Assembly (NCBI RefSeq): GCF_000017405.1 | Contig: NC_009668.1 | Coordinates: forward strand, 522,001-586,000 | Origin: Brucella anthropi ATCC 49188 | GTDB taxonomy: Bacteria; Pseudomonadota; Alphaproteobacteria; Rhizobiales; Rhizobiaceae | Length of the DNA: 64,000 nt | Direction: 5' to 3' | In this document: piece after piece, positions 35,457 to 43,648 of the stretch | Position numbering within the stretch: position 1 is the first letter of the stretch | Layout: every line of letters begins with the position of its first letter | Translations under genes and position numbers: made by a program | Notes under the pieces: generated by a model | The model's input: only the letters and a program-made list of their open reading frames with translations | Databases searched by the model: none | Told to the model about the DNA's origin: nothing

Positions 35457-35927
35457 ATGCGTGCCATGCGAAAGAAGCTCCTAAATACATTCTGGGCAGG
35501 GTCGCTCCTCGCAGGTGCGATCGTGGCGACATTGGCTGGGTGGCATTACGCCCGTTCCGAATCCATCGCTGCGGCATCAGCGGAGGTCGTCGAGCAGGGC
35601 CGACAAGTCTATGCGGATCAATGCGCGTCTTGCCACGGTGCGAATCTCGAAGGGCAGCCGGACTGGCGCTCGCCGCCTCCCTCCGGTCGGCTGCCCGCAC
35701 CGCCGCACGACGAGAGCGGCCACACCTGGCACCATGCCGATGAGATGCTGTTCCGCATCGTCAAGGAGGGTACAGCGGCCATCGTCGGAGGGAGCTATGA
35801 GAGCGACATGCCTGGTTTTGCCGATGCCCTGAGCGACGGCGAGATCCGGGCTGTCCTCGCTTTTATTAAGAGTACTTGGCCGGAACGAGAGCGCGGATAT
35901 CAGGAGGAGGTCTCCCGCCGCCGCTGA
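35457..35927 (+). CDS. Membrane-anchored or exported class I cytochrome c
   Basis: About 156 residues. An uncleaved or signal-type hydrophobic segment (about 12-30) is followed by the haem site DQCASCHGANL and a probable Met ligand in ESDMPGFADALSDGEI. An ATG nine bases downstream (35466) is equally possible. It is divergent to the oxidase-side genes. It may accept electrons from Cu(I) oxidation, which is an inference from position. Confidence 0.85.
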   Translation: MRAMRKKLLNTFWAGSLLAGAIVATLAGWHYARSESIAAASAEVVEQGRQVYADQCASCHGANLEGQPDWRSPPPSGRLPAPPHDESGHTWHHADEMLFRIVKEGTAAIVGGSYESDMPGFADALSDGEIRAVLAFIKSTWPERERGYQEEVSRRR

Positions 35928-36033
35928 GTTTCGGAGTCCCGCCTACGCGGGCAGTTGTTGACCTGCGAAGTCGGCATTGACCCGTCCCGTTTCCGGCTCA
36001 TCCATCCTTGGGCCTCATTGAACGGATGATGTC

Positions 36034-36240
36034 CTAGTGATGCCGCTGACATTTTTTCGGAGGCACAGGAAGTTCTCCGATAGCCAGATAAGCTTGAGAC
36101 AACGGCTTGTGCGAAGCTGCGACGCCGAGCCCTCGCGCATCAATCAGTTCAAGAGCCTGCAATAGCTTCTCGGCAACTTCCATGTCGCCGTCCGAACATG
36201 CCCGTTTGAACAGGTGCAGGATTTCGCCGGCAAGCGTCAT
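36034..36240 (-). CDS. 68-residue protein coupled to CueR
   Basis: It begins two bases after the cueR stop. It is mostly helical (EILHLFKRACSDGDMEVAEK) with one cysteine in the first third and a C-terminal KKCQRHH that could bind metal. No family recognised. It ends the operon copA-grx-reductase-cueR. Confidence 0.65.
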   Translation of the reverse strand: MTLAGEILHLFKRACSDGDMEVAEKLLQALELIDARGLGVAASHKPLSQAYLAIGELPVPPKKCQRHH

Positions 36241-36242
36241 GG

Positions 36243-36758
36243 CTATTGCTCCCTGGCACCGTGACCGCTTCTTTCCGCCTTCGCCGACACGACGGGCCTC
36301 GTGTGCTCGAACCTGTTCCCTGTCGCGCCGGAACGATCGCGGGTGTGTGTGGGGCTGGTCTCAGGGTCATCAGTCGTCGCCAACTCATCGATGATCGGGC
36401 AGTCCGGCCGGGCATTGCCCCGGCAGTTCTCGGCAAGGTGCTTGAGCGTCATGCTCATCTCCCTGAGTTCACGCGCCTTCCGTTCAAGTTCTTCGACATG
36501 CTCGAGCGCCACGCGCTTGACGTCCGCGCTCGCCCGGTCTCGGTCTCGCCAGAGCGCAAGCAGTTCCGTCATTTTCTCGACCGAGAAACCGAGATCGCGC
36601 GCACGCCTGATAAAACGCAACGTATGCACGTCCTTATCGGAGTAATCCCGGTATCCGCTATCCGTCCGCGACGCTTCCGCGATCAATCCGATCGATTCGT
36701 AGTAGCGGATCATCTTCGCCGAGACGCCTGATGCCGCCGCTGCTTTACCGATGTTCAT
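36243..36758 (-). CDS. cueR: CueR/HmrR-type MerR copper sensor
   Basis: 171 residues. The MerR winged helix (IGKAAAASGVSAKMIRYYES, residues 3-22) and dimer helix are standard. The metal loop NCRGNARPDCPII holds the C-x7-C pair that binds Cu(I), Ag(I) or Au(I) in CueR. A C-terminal extension of about 45 residues, basic and polar, goes beyond the usual 130-140 residue family length. It is the only CueR-like gene in the window and so the best candidate to act on the eight TTGACC-19-bp promoters, including that of its own operon. Confidence 0.92.
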   Translation of the reverse strand: MNIGKAAAASGVSAKMIRYYESIGLIAEASRTDSGYRDYSDKDVHTLRFIRRARDLGFSVEKMTELLALWRDRDRASADVKRVALEHVEELERKARELREMSMTLKHLAENCRGNARPDCPIIDELATTDDPETSPTHTRDRSGATGNRFEHTRPVVSAKAERSGHGAREQ

Positions 36759-36778
36759 CGCTGGTTCCTTTCTTCGAC

Positions 36779-37795
36779 TTATGTAGGCGCTTCTTCGGGC
36801 GTAAAAAACACGTCCGCATGTATGTCCTCGCCGCGCAAGCCCAGTTCGCGAAGCATGATGCCGGAAGCATCGATCATGGCAGGCGGTCCGGCCATATATG
36901 CCTTCCAGCCATTGAGGTCCTGCACGTCACTCACGATCGCATCCGTTACCAGGCCGGTTCGGAAGTGATCGGATCGGCTCACCTCCGAAAGCACGGGCAT
37001 GAAGGTGAGGTTGTCGTAGGTGCTCGCCAGAAGACTGAAATGATCGACGAGATAGAGATCACGTTCCGTCCGTGCCCCGAAATAGAGATGGATCGGCTGC
37101 CGCAGGCCGCTTGCCAGCGCCGTTTCGACAATCGACTTGATCGGCGCCAGTCCCGATCCGCCGGCGACCGCCAGAATTGGACCCGTATGCTGTTCGCGCA
37201 GAAACGAACTGCCGAGCGGCCCGCGAACCGAAACCTCGTCGCCGACCTTGAGTGACCTGGCGACGTGTTCGCTCGTCGCTCCACCGGGCACATGCCTGAT
37301 GTGGAATTCGAGATGGTCTCGACCCGGCTGGTTCGCCATCGAATAGTCGCGCGCCGGAACGCCATCGAACGTCACCTGCGCATACTGGCCCGCCTTGAAC
37401 GCGACGGCCTCTCCCGTTTCGACCTCCAGCCTGATTTGCCGGATGTCGTGGGTTGCGTCATCGATCGCGACAACCCGCGTGCGATAGGTGCGGACGGGAA
37501 GATCAAGCTGTTCTTCCTCCTCATCGAGCCATGCGACCGTGCAATCCGTGAGCGGCTGCGCGCGGCATGCAAGGATCAGTCCCTGAGACCGCTCATCGTC
37601 CGTCAGGGCAAAGCGCGTGTGCGGCAGAAGATCGACCTCGCCGCTGACCAGTCGGGACTTGCACGAGCCGCAGCGGCCCGAACGGCATCCATGAGGATAT
37701 GCGATCCCTTCTTCTAGCGCTCTCTCCAGAATGGTTCGGCCATCCGGCACGTCGATGATGCGCCCCGCCTGCCGAATTTCGATTTGTCTTCCCAT
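36779..37795 (-). CDS. Ferredoxin-NAD(P)H oxidoreductase (2Fe-2S + FNR-type flavoprotein)
   Basis: 338 residues. The N-terminal plant-type ferredoxin domain has YPHGCRSGRCGSCKS (about 33-47) and a distal cysteine in ILACRAQP. Then come an FAD domain (ARDYSMANQP, RxYS-type) and an NAD domain (LAVAGGSGLAPIKSI and the terminal AGPPAMID). Such proteins feed electrons to oxygenases or reductases. None is adjacent; instead it sits between a glutaredoxin and CueR in a copper operon. A role in reducing oxidised thiol or copper sites is inferred. Confidence 0.88.
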   Translation of the reverse strand: MGRQIEIRQAGRIIDVPDGRTILERALEEGIAYPHGCRSGRCGSCKSRLVSGEVDLLPHTRFALTDDERSQGLILACRAQPLTDCTVAWLDEEEEQLDLPVRTYRTRVVAIDDATHDIRQIRLEVETGEAVAFKAGQYAQVTFDGVPARDYSMANQPGRDHLEFHIRHVPGGATSEHVARSLKVGDEVSVRGPLGSSFLREQHTGPILAVAGGSGLAPIKSIVETALASGLRQPIHLYFGARTERDLYLVDHFSLLASTYDNLTFMPVLSEVSRSDHFRTGLVTDAIVSDVQDLNGWKAYMAGPPAMIDASGIMLRELGLRGEDIHADVFFTPEEAPT

Positions 37796-37806
37796 GACAA
37801 TCTCCC

Positions 37807-38070
37807 TCAGGCGGCGCCCGATGACAGGGCTTCCGCCAGACGAGGTTTCTGGTCAGCAAAGGTGCCATAGAAGACCTGTTCGTTGACAATCGTGATCGGG
37901 GCAACGCGCACGCCGGTCCGCGCTTTCGCCTCTTCGGCGATCTGCGGATCTGACAGGTCACGCTCTTCGAATGGGACACCCTGGTCAGCAAGCCATCGCT
38001 TGACGGCATGGCAATCGGGGCAGGTTGGCGTGGTATACAGCACCACTGACGGAGTTCCCGTATTGGTCAT
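37807..38070 (-). CDS. Glutaredoxin-like protein (CPDC)
   Basis: 87 residues. The redox site TTPTCPDCHAVKRWL (about 13-27) and a cis-proline segment RVAPITIV are typical of glutaredoxin/NrdH-like proteins. It lies 52 bases after the ATPase stop and 11 bases before the ferredoxin-reductase start, so it is in the copA operon. It may handle Cu(I)-thiol complexes in the cytoplasm. Confidence 0.88.
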   Translation of the reverse strand: MTNTGTPSVVLYTTPTCPDCHAVKRWLADQGVPFEERDLSDPQIAEEAKARTGVRVAPITIVNEQVFYGTFADQKPRLAEALSSGAA

Positions 38071-38122
38071 CGCTTCATTCCTTTACATGTGGCGAGCCTG
38101 CCGAAGCAGGCTCGCCTGTTTC

Positions 38123-40681
38123 TCATTCCGCAGGCGCAAGTTCAGGCTGACGGGGCCGGACTGCGCCGCTTTCCGCCTGCGCGGGCGCGCGGAAGGTCTT
38201 GAGCCTCAGCGCGTTGCCGAGGACGAAGACGCTCGACAGGGCCATCGCGCCGGCGGCAAAGACCGGCGACAGCAGGATGCCGTAGGCCGGATAGAGCAGA
38301 CCGGCGGCAACGGGGATCAGAGCCGTGTTGTAGGCAAAGGCCCAGAACAGGTTCTGCCGGATGTTGCCGATCGTCGCCTTGGACAGTGCGATCGCGTTCG
38401 GCACGCCTTGCAGGCTGCCCGACATCAGCACCACGTCGGCTGCCTCGATGGCAATGTCCGTACCCGTGCCGATGGCAAGGCCCACATCCGCTTCGGCCAG
38501 CGCCGGAGCGTCGTTGATGCCATCGCCGACGAAAGCGACCTTGCCATGCTGGGCTTTGAGGCGGCGTACAGCGTCGACCTTGCCGTCCGGCAGCACTTCC
38601 GCCACCACCTCGTCGATCCCCAGCCGAGCCGCGATGGCTTTTGCCGTGCGGGCATTGTCGCCGGTGATCATCGCGACCTTGAGGCCGAGATCGTGCAGCG
38701 CCTTGATCGCTGCGGGCGTCGTCTCCTTGATCGGATCGGCCACGGCGATAATCGCCGCGAGCTTGCCGTCGATGGCGGCATAGAGCGGTGACTTGCCCTC
38801 ATTGCCGAGACGTTCGGCAATCTTGGCGAAGGCAGCTACGTCGTGGCCGAGGTCTGCCATGTAGCGGTCAGCGCCAATTTCGACTTGGCTGCCGCCGACC
38901 ATGGCCTTGACGCCGAAACCCGTCACCGACTCGAAGTCCGACACGGCCGGCAGCGGGATGTCCTCCCCGGCGGCCGCATCCACGATCGCACGGGCGATCG
39001 GATGCTCCGACTTCGCTTCGACGGCCGCAACCAAACCGAGGACATTTGCCCGGTTGAATCCGATGGCCAGTTCCAGATCGGTGAGCGCAGGCTTGCCTTC
39101 GGTCAGTGTGCCCGTCTTGTCGACGGCGACGACCCTGGCGTCCTTGAGCAGCTGCAACGCTTCGCCCTTGCGGAAGAGCACGCCCAGTTCCGCACCGCGG
39201 CCCGTGCCCACCATGATCGAGGTCGGCGTCGCCAGACCCATGGCGCAGGGGCAGGCGATGATCAGGACGGCGACGGCATTGACCAGAGCGAAGGTCAGCG
39301 CGGGCGACGGGCCGAACCACATCCATGCGGCGAAGGTGAGGATCGCTACCGCAAACACCGCCGGCACAAAATACATCGTGACCTTGTCGACCAGCGCCTG
39401 GATCGGTAGCTTTGAGCCTTGCGCTTCCTCGACCATGCGGATGATCTGCGACAGCACCGTGTTGCCGCCGACCGCCGTCGCACGGATGGCAAAGGCGCCC
39501 TTCTGGTTCACCGTTCCGGCCACGACCTCGCTGCCATTCGTTTTGGACACCGGGATCGGTTCGCCCGTGATCATCGATTCGTCGACATAGCTCTGGCCTT
39601 CGATGACCTCGCCATCCACCGGGATGCGATCGCCGGGACGAACCTCGACGATGTCTCCCGACAGCACGGCGTCGATCGGCAGTTCGATCGTCTTGCCGTC
39701 CCTGCGCACGCGCGCCATCTTGGCCTGAAGGCCGACGAGACGCTTGATCGCCTCGGAGGTGCGTCCCTTGGCACGAGCCTCCAGCAAACGGCCGAGCAGG
39801 ATCAGCGTCACGATGACGGCGGCAGCCTCGAAATAGACGTTCACCGTTCCGGCAGGCAGGAAACCGGGCGCGAAGGTCGCGACCAGCGAATAGCCATAGG
39901 CGGCGAGCGTGCCGACCGCGACCAGCGAGTTCATGTCGGGGGCGAGCCGCCACAGGGCGGGCAGCCCCTTGTCGTAAAAGCGGATACCCGGAACGAACAG
40001 GACGATGGTCGTCAACACGAACTGGATATACCAGTTCGTCTGCATGCCGATGGTTGAAGCGATCAGGTCATGCATGCCCGGAATGACGTGTGAGCCCATC
40101 TCCAGGATGAAGACAGGCACCGTCAGCACCGCCGCGATGGTGAAATCGCGGGTCAGTTCACGACGTTCCGCTTCCTTCTTTTCGGTACGATCATCCGTCT
40201 CGCCCTGGCTGGTTCCTGCCGCCGTGGCGATCACCCTGGCGTCGTATCCCGCGCCCTCGATGGCAGCCACCAAATCCGCCGCATCGGCGCTGCCCTGGAT
40301 CGTGGCCTTCTCGGTCGCGAGGTTGACGACGGCATTAGTGACGCCGGGTACGGCCTTGAGCGCCTTTTCGACGCGTCCCACGCAGGATGCGCAGGTCATG
40401 CCCTCGATCGCCACTTCAAGCGAGGCTGCCGTCGGCGCGGAGAAGCTTGCCGCAACCTCATAGCCTACATCCTCCACGGCCTTGACGAGAGTGGCAGGAT
40501 CGACCGCAGCGTTCGTGGTGATGCTCGCCTTTTCGGTCGCCAGATTGACGACCGCATCGGCGACGCCAGGCACGGCCTTGAGGGCTCTTTCGACACGACC
40601 TACGCAGGATGCACAGGTCATCCCCTCAATGGGGAGTGATATCGTTCCAGACAGGTCTGTTGCTCGAACGGGGGCATTCAT
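38123..40681 (-). CDS. copA: Cu(I)-translocating P1B-1 ATPase with two HMA domains
   Basis: 852 residues. Two N-terminal HMA domains (GMTCASC at about 20-26 and 94-100), the CPC site (477-479), DKTGTLTEG (about 521) and [10 protein letters not shown] are present. The last helices carry YN and MALSSVFV, so the substrate is Cu+. The start at 40681 follows an AAAAAAGGAGGCGG ribosome site; the frame further upstream crosses the promoter. It is the first gene of the operon with grx, reductase, cueR and orf68. Confidence 0.96.
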   Translation of the reverse strand: MNAPVRATDLSGTISLPIEGMTCASCVGRVERALKAVPGVADAVVNLATEKASITTNAAVDPATLVKAVEDVGYEVAASFSAPTAASLEVAIEGMTCASCVGRVEKALKAVPGVTNAVVNLATEKATIQGSADAADLVAAIEGAGYDARVIATAAGTSQGETDDRTEKKEAERRELTRDFTIAAVLTVPVFILEMGSHVIPGMHDLIASTIGMQTNWYIQFVLTTIVLFVPGIRFYDKGLPALWRLAPDMNSLVAVGTLAAYGYSLVATFAPGFLPAGTVNVYFEAAAVIVTLILLGRLLEARAKGRTSEAIKRLVGLQAKMARVRRDGKTIELPIDAVLSGDIVEVRPGDRIPVDGEVIEGQSYVDESMITGEPIPVSKTNGSEVVAGTVNQKGAFAIRATAVGGNTVLSQIIRMVEEAQGSKLPIQALVDKVTMYFVPAVFAVAILTFAAWMWFGPSPALTFALVNAVAVLIIACPCAMGLATPTSIMVGTGRGAELGVLFRKGEALQLLKDARVVAVDKTGTLTEGKPALTDLELAIGFNRANVLGLVAAVEAKSEHPIARAIVDAAAGEDIPLPAVSDFESVTGFGVKAMVGGSQVEIGADRYMADLGHDVAAFAKIAERLGNEGKSPLYAAIDGKLAAIIAVADPIKETTPAAIKALHDLGLKVAMITGDNARTAKAIAARLGIDEVVAEVLPDGKVDAVRRLKAQHGKVAFVGDGINDAPALAEADVGLAIGTGTDIAIEAADVVLMSGSLQGVPNAIALSKATIGNIRQNLFWAFAYNTALIPVAAGLLYPAYGILLSPVFAAGAMALSSVFVLGNALRLKTFRAPAQAESGAVRPRQPELAPAE

Positions 40682-40721
40682 AGCCGCCTCCTTTTTTGTC
40701 CCGAAATTCCAGTTCGGACAG

Positions 40722-40752
40722 AAGATGGGGTTTCCAACCATGGGAAGGTCAA
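40722..40752 (-). promoter_or_regulatory. CueR-type promoter of the copA operon
   Basis: Reverse-strand TTGACC, spacer TTCCCATGGTTGGAAACCC (19 bp) and CATCTT. It is almost identical to the opposite copy at 40778-40808; the two are back to back with 25 bases between the -35 elements. Confidence 0.88.
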
Positions 40753-40777
40753 GAGGACAAACAGAGAAAAATCGCCA

Positions 40778-40808
40778 TTGACCTTCCCATGGTTGGAAGC
40801 CCCACATT
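40778..40808 (+). promoter_or_regulatory. CueR-type promoter of the second copZ
   Basis: TTGACC at 40778, spacer TTCCCATGGTTGGAAGCCC (19 bp) and CACATT at 40803. The spacer differs by one base from the divergent copA promoter. Confidence 0.88.
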
Positions 40809-40840
40809 TGGCAACGTGAGACCAAACAAGGAGAATTCTC

Positions 40841-41035
40841 ATGGAACTCAGAATCGAGAACATGACCTGCGGTGGCTGCGCAAAATCCGTCACCAAGGCG
40901 ATCCAGTCAGTCGACCCCACCGCCAGGGTGGAGACGAATCCGGAGGCGCGGGCGGTCAAGGTTGAGACGACTGCTAGTGCGGGGGCTATTCAGCAGGTTC
41001 TCGAAGAAGCCGGCTATCCTGCAACTGTAAACTGA
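40841..41035 (+). CDS. copZ: CopZ-like copper chaperone (second copy)
   Basis: 64-residue HMA protein with [12 protein letters not shown] (Cys about 10 and 13). It is very similar to the copy at 25962-26177. AAGGAG precedes the ATG. It lies divergent from copA and 14 bases upstream of a DUF305 gene. Confidence 0.93.
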   Translation: MELRIENMTCGGCAKSVTKAIQSVDPTARVETNPEARAVKVETTASAGAIQQVLEEAGYPATVN

Positions 41036-41049
41036 CCAGGAGCTGTGTC

Positions 41050-41454
41050 ATGAACAAGCTCACCCCGATCTTCATTGCCGGCGCGTTCGTCATTGCTGGC
41101 GGACTCGCCTACGCACAGTCTCAGATGGACGAGCAAGGCCAAGGAGCGACCATGAATCACGGCGAACATGCCGGACACGGCGCCACCGCGCCTTCGGATA
41201 ACCCTGTCATTCGCGCCTACCAGCAAGTCAACGACAAGATGCATGCCGATATGGCGATCGAGTTTACGGGCGATGCGGATGAGGATTTCATGCGCGGCAT
41301 GATCCCCCATCACCAGGGCGCCATCGACATGGCTCGTGTCGTTCTCGAACACGGATCAGACCCCGAGGTGCGAGCACTTGCTGAGGAGGTCATCTCCGCC
41401 CAGGAGGCGGAAATCGCGCAGATGCAGGAATGGCTGGCCAAGCGCAGCCAATGA
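41050..41454 (+). CDS. DUF305 protein, exported
   Basis: 134 residues. A signal peptide or anchor ends near AYAQS (about 22). The DUF305 site [17 protein letters not shown] and the terminal [10 protein letters not shown] are present. DUF305 proteins are small periplasmic copper-binding proteins. It is expressed with copZ and followed by a terminator. Confidence 0.9.
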   Translation: MNKLTPIFIAGAFVIAGGLAYAQSQMDEQGQGATMNHGEHAGHGATAPSDNPVIRAYQQVNDKMHADMAIEFTGDADEDFMRGMIPHHQGAIDMARVVLEHGSDPEVRALAEEVISAQEAEIAQMQEWLAKRSQ

Positions 41455-41461
41455 GACGGTG

Positions 41462-41488
41462 AAGGGCGGATCAATTCCGCCCTTTTCC
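41462..41488 (+). terminator. Rho-independent terminator after copZ-DUF305
   Basis: Hairpin AAGGGCGGA/TCCGCCCTT with a 5-base loop (41462-41484) followed by TT. It lies eight bases after the DUF305 stop. Confidence 0.85.
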
Positions 41489-41558
41489 TTTGCCGGTCAT
41501 CAGCACGAGGACGGTTGCCACCGCGAAGGCGACAAGCGCCCCATCGGTGCGCCTTCGG

Positions 41559-41735
41559 TCAAGGCAAACGGCTCGCGTGGACGCTGAACCACGTCTGGAA
41601 CCCTGTTTCGAAAATGGTGATGCGTCCGCGGGCCTCGACCAGGGATAACAGCGTATCGGCCAGATCCCTGACCGCAAGCAACCCGACCCGAAGCTCTCCA
41701 ACTGCGGCGATCAGATTCTCGGCTCTGATCTTCAT
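41559..41735 (-). CDS. 58-residue protein under a CueR-type promoter
   Basis: A frame from ATG 41735 with GAAGGAG six bases upstream. It starts MKIRAENLIAAVGELRVGLL and has no signal or cysteine. A helix-like N-terminal half precedes an aromatic C-terminus (FETGFQTWFSVHA). No family recognised. Just after its stop, another frame of the same strand codes a membrane-like tail (ALVAFAVATVLVLMTGKG, to 41471), so a frameshift in a longer membrane protein is possible. Confidence 0.5.
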   Translation of the reverse strand: MKIRAENLIAAVGELRVGLLAVRDLADTLLSLVEARGRITIFETGFQTWFSVHASRLP

Positions 41736-41760
41736 GTCCATCTCCTTCGTTTGGCCCTCC

Positions 41761-41791
41761 AAGATGAGGGTTCCAACCATTGGAAGGTCAA
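41761..41791 (-). promoter_or_regulatory. CueR-type promoter of the 58-residue gene
   Basis: Reverse-strand TTGACC, spacer TTCCAATGGTTGGAACCCT (19 bp) and CATCTT. The predicted transcript begins about 20 bases before the small gene. Confidence 0.82.
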
Positions 41792-41887
41792 CCCCACTGA
41801 TGATCGCGACAATGGTGCAAAGCAGACAGAAAGCGCCGGCGAGATTTTTTGATCGGAGGGAACCAAGATGGCTCTCGAACCTTAAAT

Positions 41888-41904
41888 ATACCCATACGGG
41901 GTAT
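41888..41904. promoter_or_regulatory. CsoR-type operator upstream of csoR
   Basis: Inverted repeat ATACCC-N5-GGGTAT, ten bases before the csoR start, in an otherwise AT-rich promoter. G-tract repeats flanked by AT bases are the usual CsoR/RcnR-family target. Confidence 0.72.
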
Positions 41905-41913
41905 TTTACGGCC

Positions 41914-42189
41914 ATGTGCCAGAAGGACAACAAAGCCCTCCGCGCGAGGCTCAAGCGAATCGAAGGACAGGTGCGAGGGGTCAGCCAGATGGTGGCCGAT
42001 GACCGTTACTGCATCGATATCCTGCATCAGATCCACGCCATCAAGGCGGCGCTGGCCAAGGTCGAGACCGAAATCCTCAAGACCCACGCCGCTTGCTGTG
42101 TCGAGGAAGCGATAGCGGCAGGTGATGCGGACGCGCAACGCCGCAAATTCAGCGAGTTGGTCGAGGTGTTCGCAAAAGCAAAACTCTGA
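41914..42189 (+). CDS. csoR: CsoR-family copper-sensing repressor
   Basis: 91 residues, all helical. The ligand set Cys33 (DRYCIDIL), His58 and Cys62 (KTHAACC) reproduces the C-H-C spacing (+25, +4) of Cu(I)-binding CsoR; FrmR-type formaldehyde sensors lack the second cysteine. The frame is open far upstream, but the operator sits there, so the ATG at 41914 is preferred. It probably controls itself and the following redox-membrane and DUF305 genes. Confidence 0.9.
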   Translation: MCQKDNKALRARLKRIEGQVRGVSQMVADDRYCIDILHQIHAIKAALAKVETEILKTHAACCVEEAIAAGDADAQRRKFSELVEVFAKAKL

Positions 42190-42207
42190 AATCGAAGGAC
42201 TGACGAC

Positions 42208-42975
42208 ATGGCCACTTCCACCGCAAAACGCGCCGACCTGCACAGGATGGTGACCCACGAACATACCTGTCCCTACGGTCTCAAATCGCTCGACCTCCTG
42301 AAACGGCAGGGCTACGAGGTCAACGATCATGAGCTGACGTCGCGCGCCGAGATCGATGCTTTCAAGAAAACGCACGGCGTCGACACCACACCGCAGACCT
42401 TTATCGGCGGCAATCGCATCGGCGGCTACGACGATCTTCTCGCCTTCTTCGGCAAGGAGGTAAAGGACAAGGACGCCACCACCTATACGCCGGTGATCGC
42501 GTTGTTCGCGATGGCTGCGTTGATGGCGCTAGCGACGAGTTGGGCCGCGTTCGGTACCCTTGCGACCGTTGCGGCGGCAGAATGGTTCATTGCCATCGCC
42601 ATGTGTCTGCTCGCCCTGCAGAAGCTCAAGGACGTGGAAAGCTTCGCTACCATGTTCCTCAACTACGATCTGTTCGCCCAGCGCTGGGTGCGCTACTCCT
42701 ACGTCTATCCGTTCGCCGAAGCGCTGGCGGGCATCCTGATGATGGCCGGCGCGCTGATGTGGCTGTCGATCCCCGTTGCCCTCTTCATCGGCACTGTCGG
42801 AGCCGTATCGGTCTTCAAGGCGGTCTATATCGACAAGCGCGAACTCAAATGCGCCTGCGTTGGCGGTGACAGCAACGTTCCGCTCGGCTTCGTCTCGCTG
42901 ACGGAGAACCTGATGATGGTCGGAATGGCGATCTGGATGCTACTCAAGCCCATGGGCATCGGTCTCGGACATTAA
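42208..42975 (+). CDS. Glutaredoxin fused to a MauE/DoxX-like membrane protein
   Basis: 255 residues. The N-terminal 85 residues are glutaredoxin-like with THEHTCPYGLKSLDLL and TTPQTFIGGNRIGG. The remainder has four helices with MauE-like features and a cysteine pair in LKCACVGGDSNVPLG near the end. MauE-type proteins exchange disulfides across the membrane, so this fusion may pass electrons from glutathione to the periplasm. It lies 18 bases after csoR. Confidence 0.87.
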   Translation: MATSTAKRADLHRMVTHEHTCPYGLKSLDLLKRQGYEVNDHELTSRAEIDAFKKTHGVDTTPQTFIGGNRIGGYDDLLAFFGKEVKDKDATTYTPVIALFAMAALMALATSWAAFGTLATVAAAEWFIAIAMCLLALQKLKDVESFATMFLNYDLFAQRWVRYSYVYPFAEALAGILMMAGALMWLSIPVALFIGTVGAVSVFKAVYIDKRELKCACVGGDSNVPLGFVSLTENLMMVGMAIWMLLKPMGIGLGH

Positions 42976-42997
42976 GCGAAAACCAAGGAGCCACGAG

Positions 42998-43501
42998 ATG
43001 ACCCAATCGTCCCATAATGGCAAGCACGAACACGCCGATCACGGCGAAGGACGTCCCTACCTGATGTTCTGGATCAACATGGCGCTCGGCCTGATCGTCA
43101 TGTACGTCGTCATGTTCTCGATGATCGACGGATTTCAAGATTTCCGAAACAATCTCAACATGTTCTACATGGCCGTGACCATGTGGGCGCCGATGGGCAT
43201 CTTCATGCTGGCAACGATGCCCGGCATGTTTCCGCGAAAAGGGCTCAATATCACCCTCTACGCCGTCTTCCTCGTCTTGACGATCGCCTCATTCGCAGCC
43301 ACACGAAGCCAAACCCTGATCGGTGACGGGCAGTTCATCGATTCGATGATCCCGCACCACTCGGGCGCGATCCTCATGTGCCGGGAAGCAGACCTGCGCG
43401 ATGCTGAATTGCTGACGCTTTGCGAAGAAATCATCGCAGCCCAGCGCAGCGAGATCGAGCAGATGGAGACAATTAAGGCTCGTCTCGATCAAAGGCCCTA
43501 A
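42998..43501 (+). CDS. DUF305 protein with two or three membrane helices
   Basis: 167 residues. A His-rich head (HNGKHEHADHGEG) and three hydrophobic segments (about 28-46, 58-76, 84-100) precede the DUF305 site IDSMIPHHSGAILMC. It is a membrane-bound variant compared with the copy at 41050. It lies 22 bases after the Grx-MauE gene in the csoR operon. Confidence 0.88.
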   Translation: MTQSSHNGKHEHADHGEGRPYLMFWINMALGLIVMYVVMFSMIDGFQDFRNNLNMFYMAVTMWAPMGIFMLATMPGMFPRKGLNITLYAVFLVLTIASFAATRSQTLIGDGQFIDSMIPHHSGAILMCREADLRDAELLTLCEEIIAAQRSEIEQMETIKARLDQRP

Positions 43502-43555
43502 GACCTGTTGCCTTGCCCAATAGCGTCCGAGAATGGCAGGCTCAATGAGGATTGC

Positions 43556-43648
43556 ATGACAAAACATCATGAGGATGGTCGCAGCTTCGTCACGGTCGTC
43601 AGCAAAAGCCAGCCGTGCCGGACCTGCGGCGGCTATTCGAGACCTTGA
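43556..43648 (+). CDS. Possible 30-residue His/Cys peptide
   Basis: A short frame (MTKHHEDGRSFVTVV, ending QPCRTCGGYSRP) with GAGG seven bases before the ATG. It has a C-x2-C-G-G motif and two N-terminal histidines. It overlaps the last 16 bases of the convergent TlpA-like gene. Only its metal-binding look and operon position support it. Confidence 0.3.
   Translation: MTKHHEDGRSFVTVVSKSQPCRTCGGYSRP

Noticed and set aside
36243..36758. Possible mercury (mer) operon because of a MerR protein
   Set aside because: The metal loop is C-x7-C with the CueR pattern, and no merA, merT or merP is present; neighbours are copper genes.
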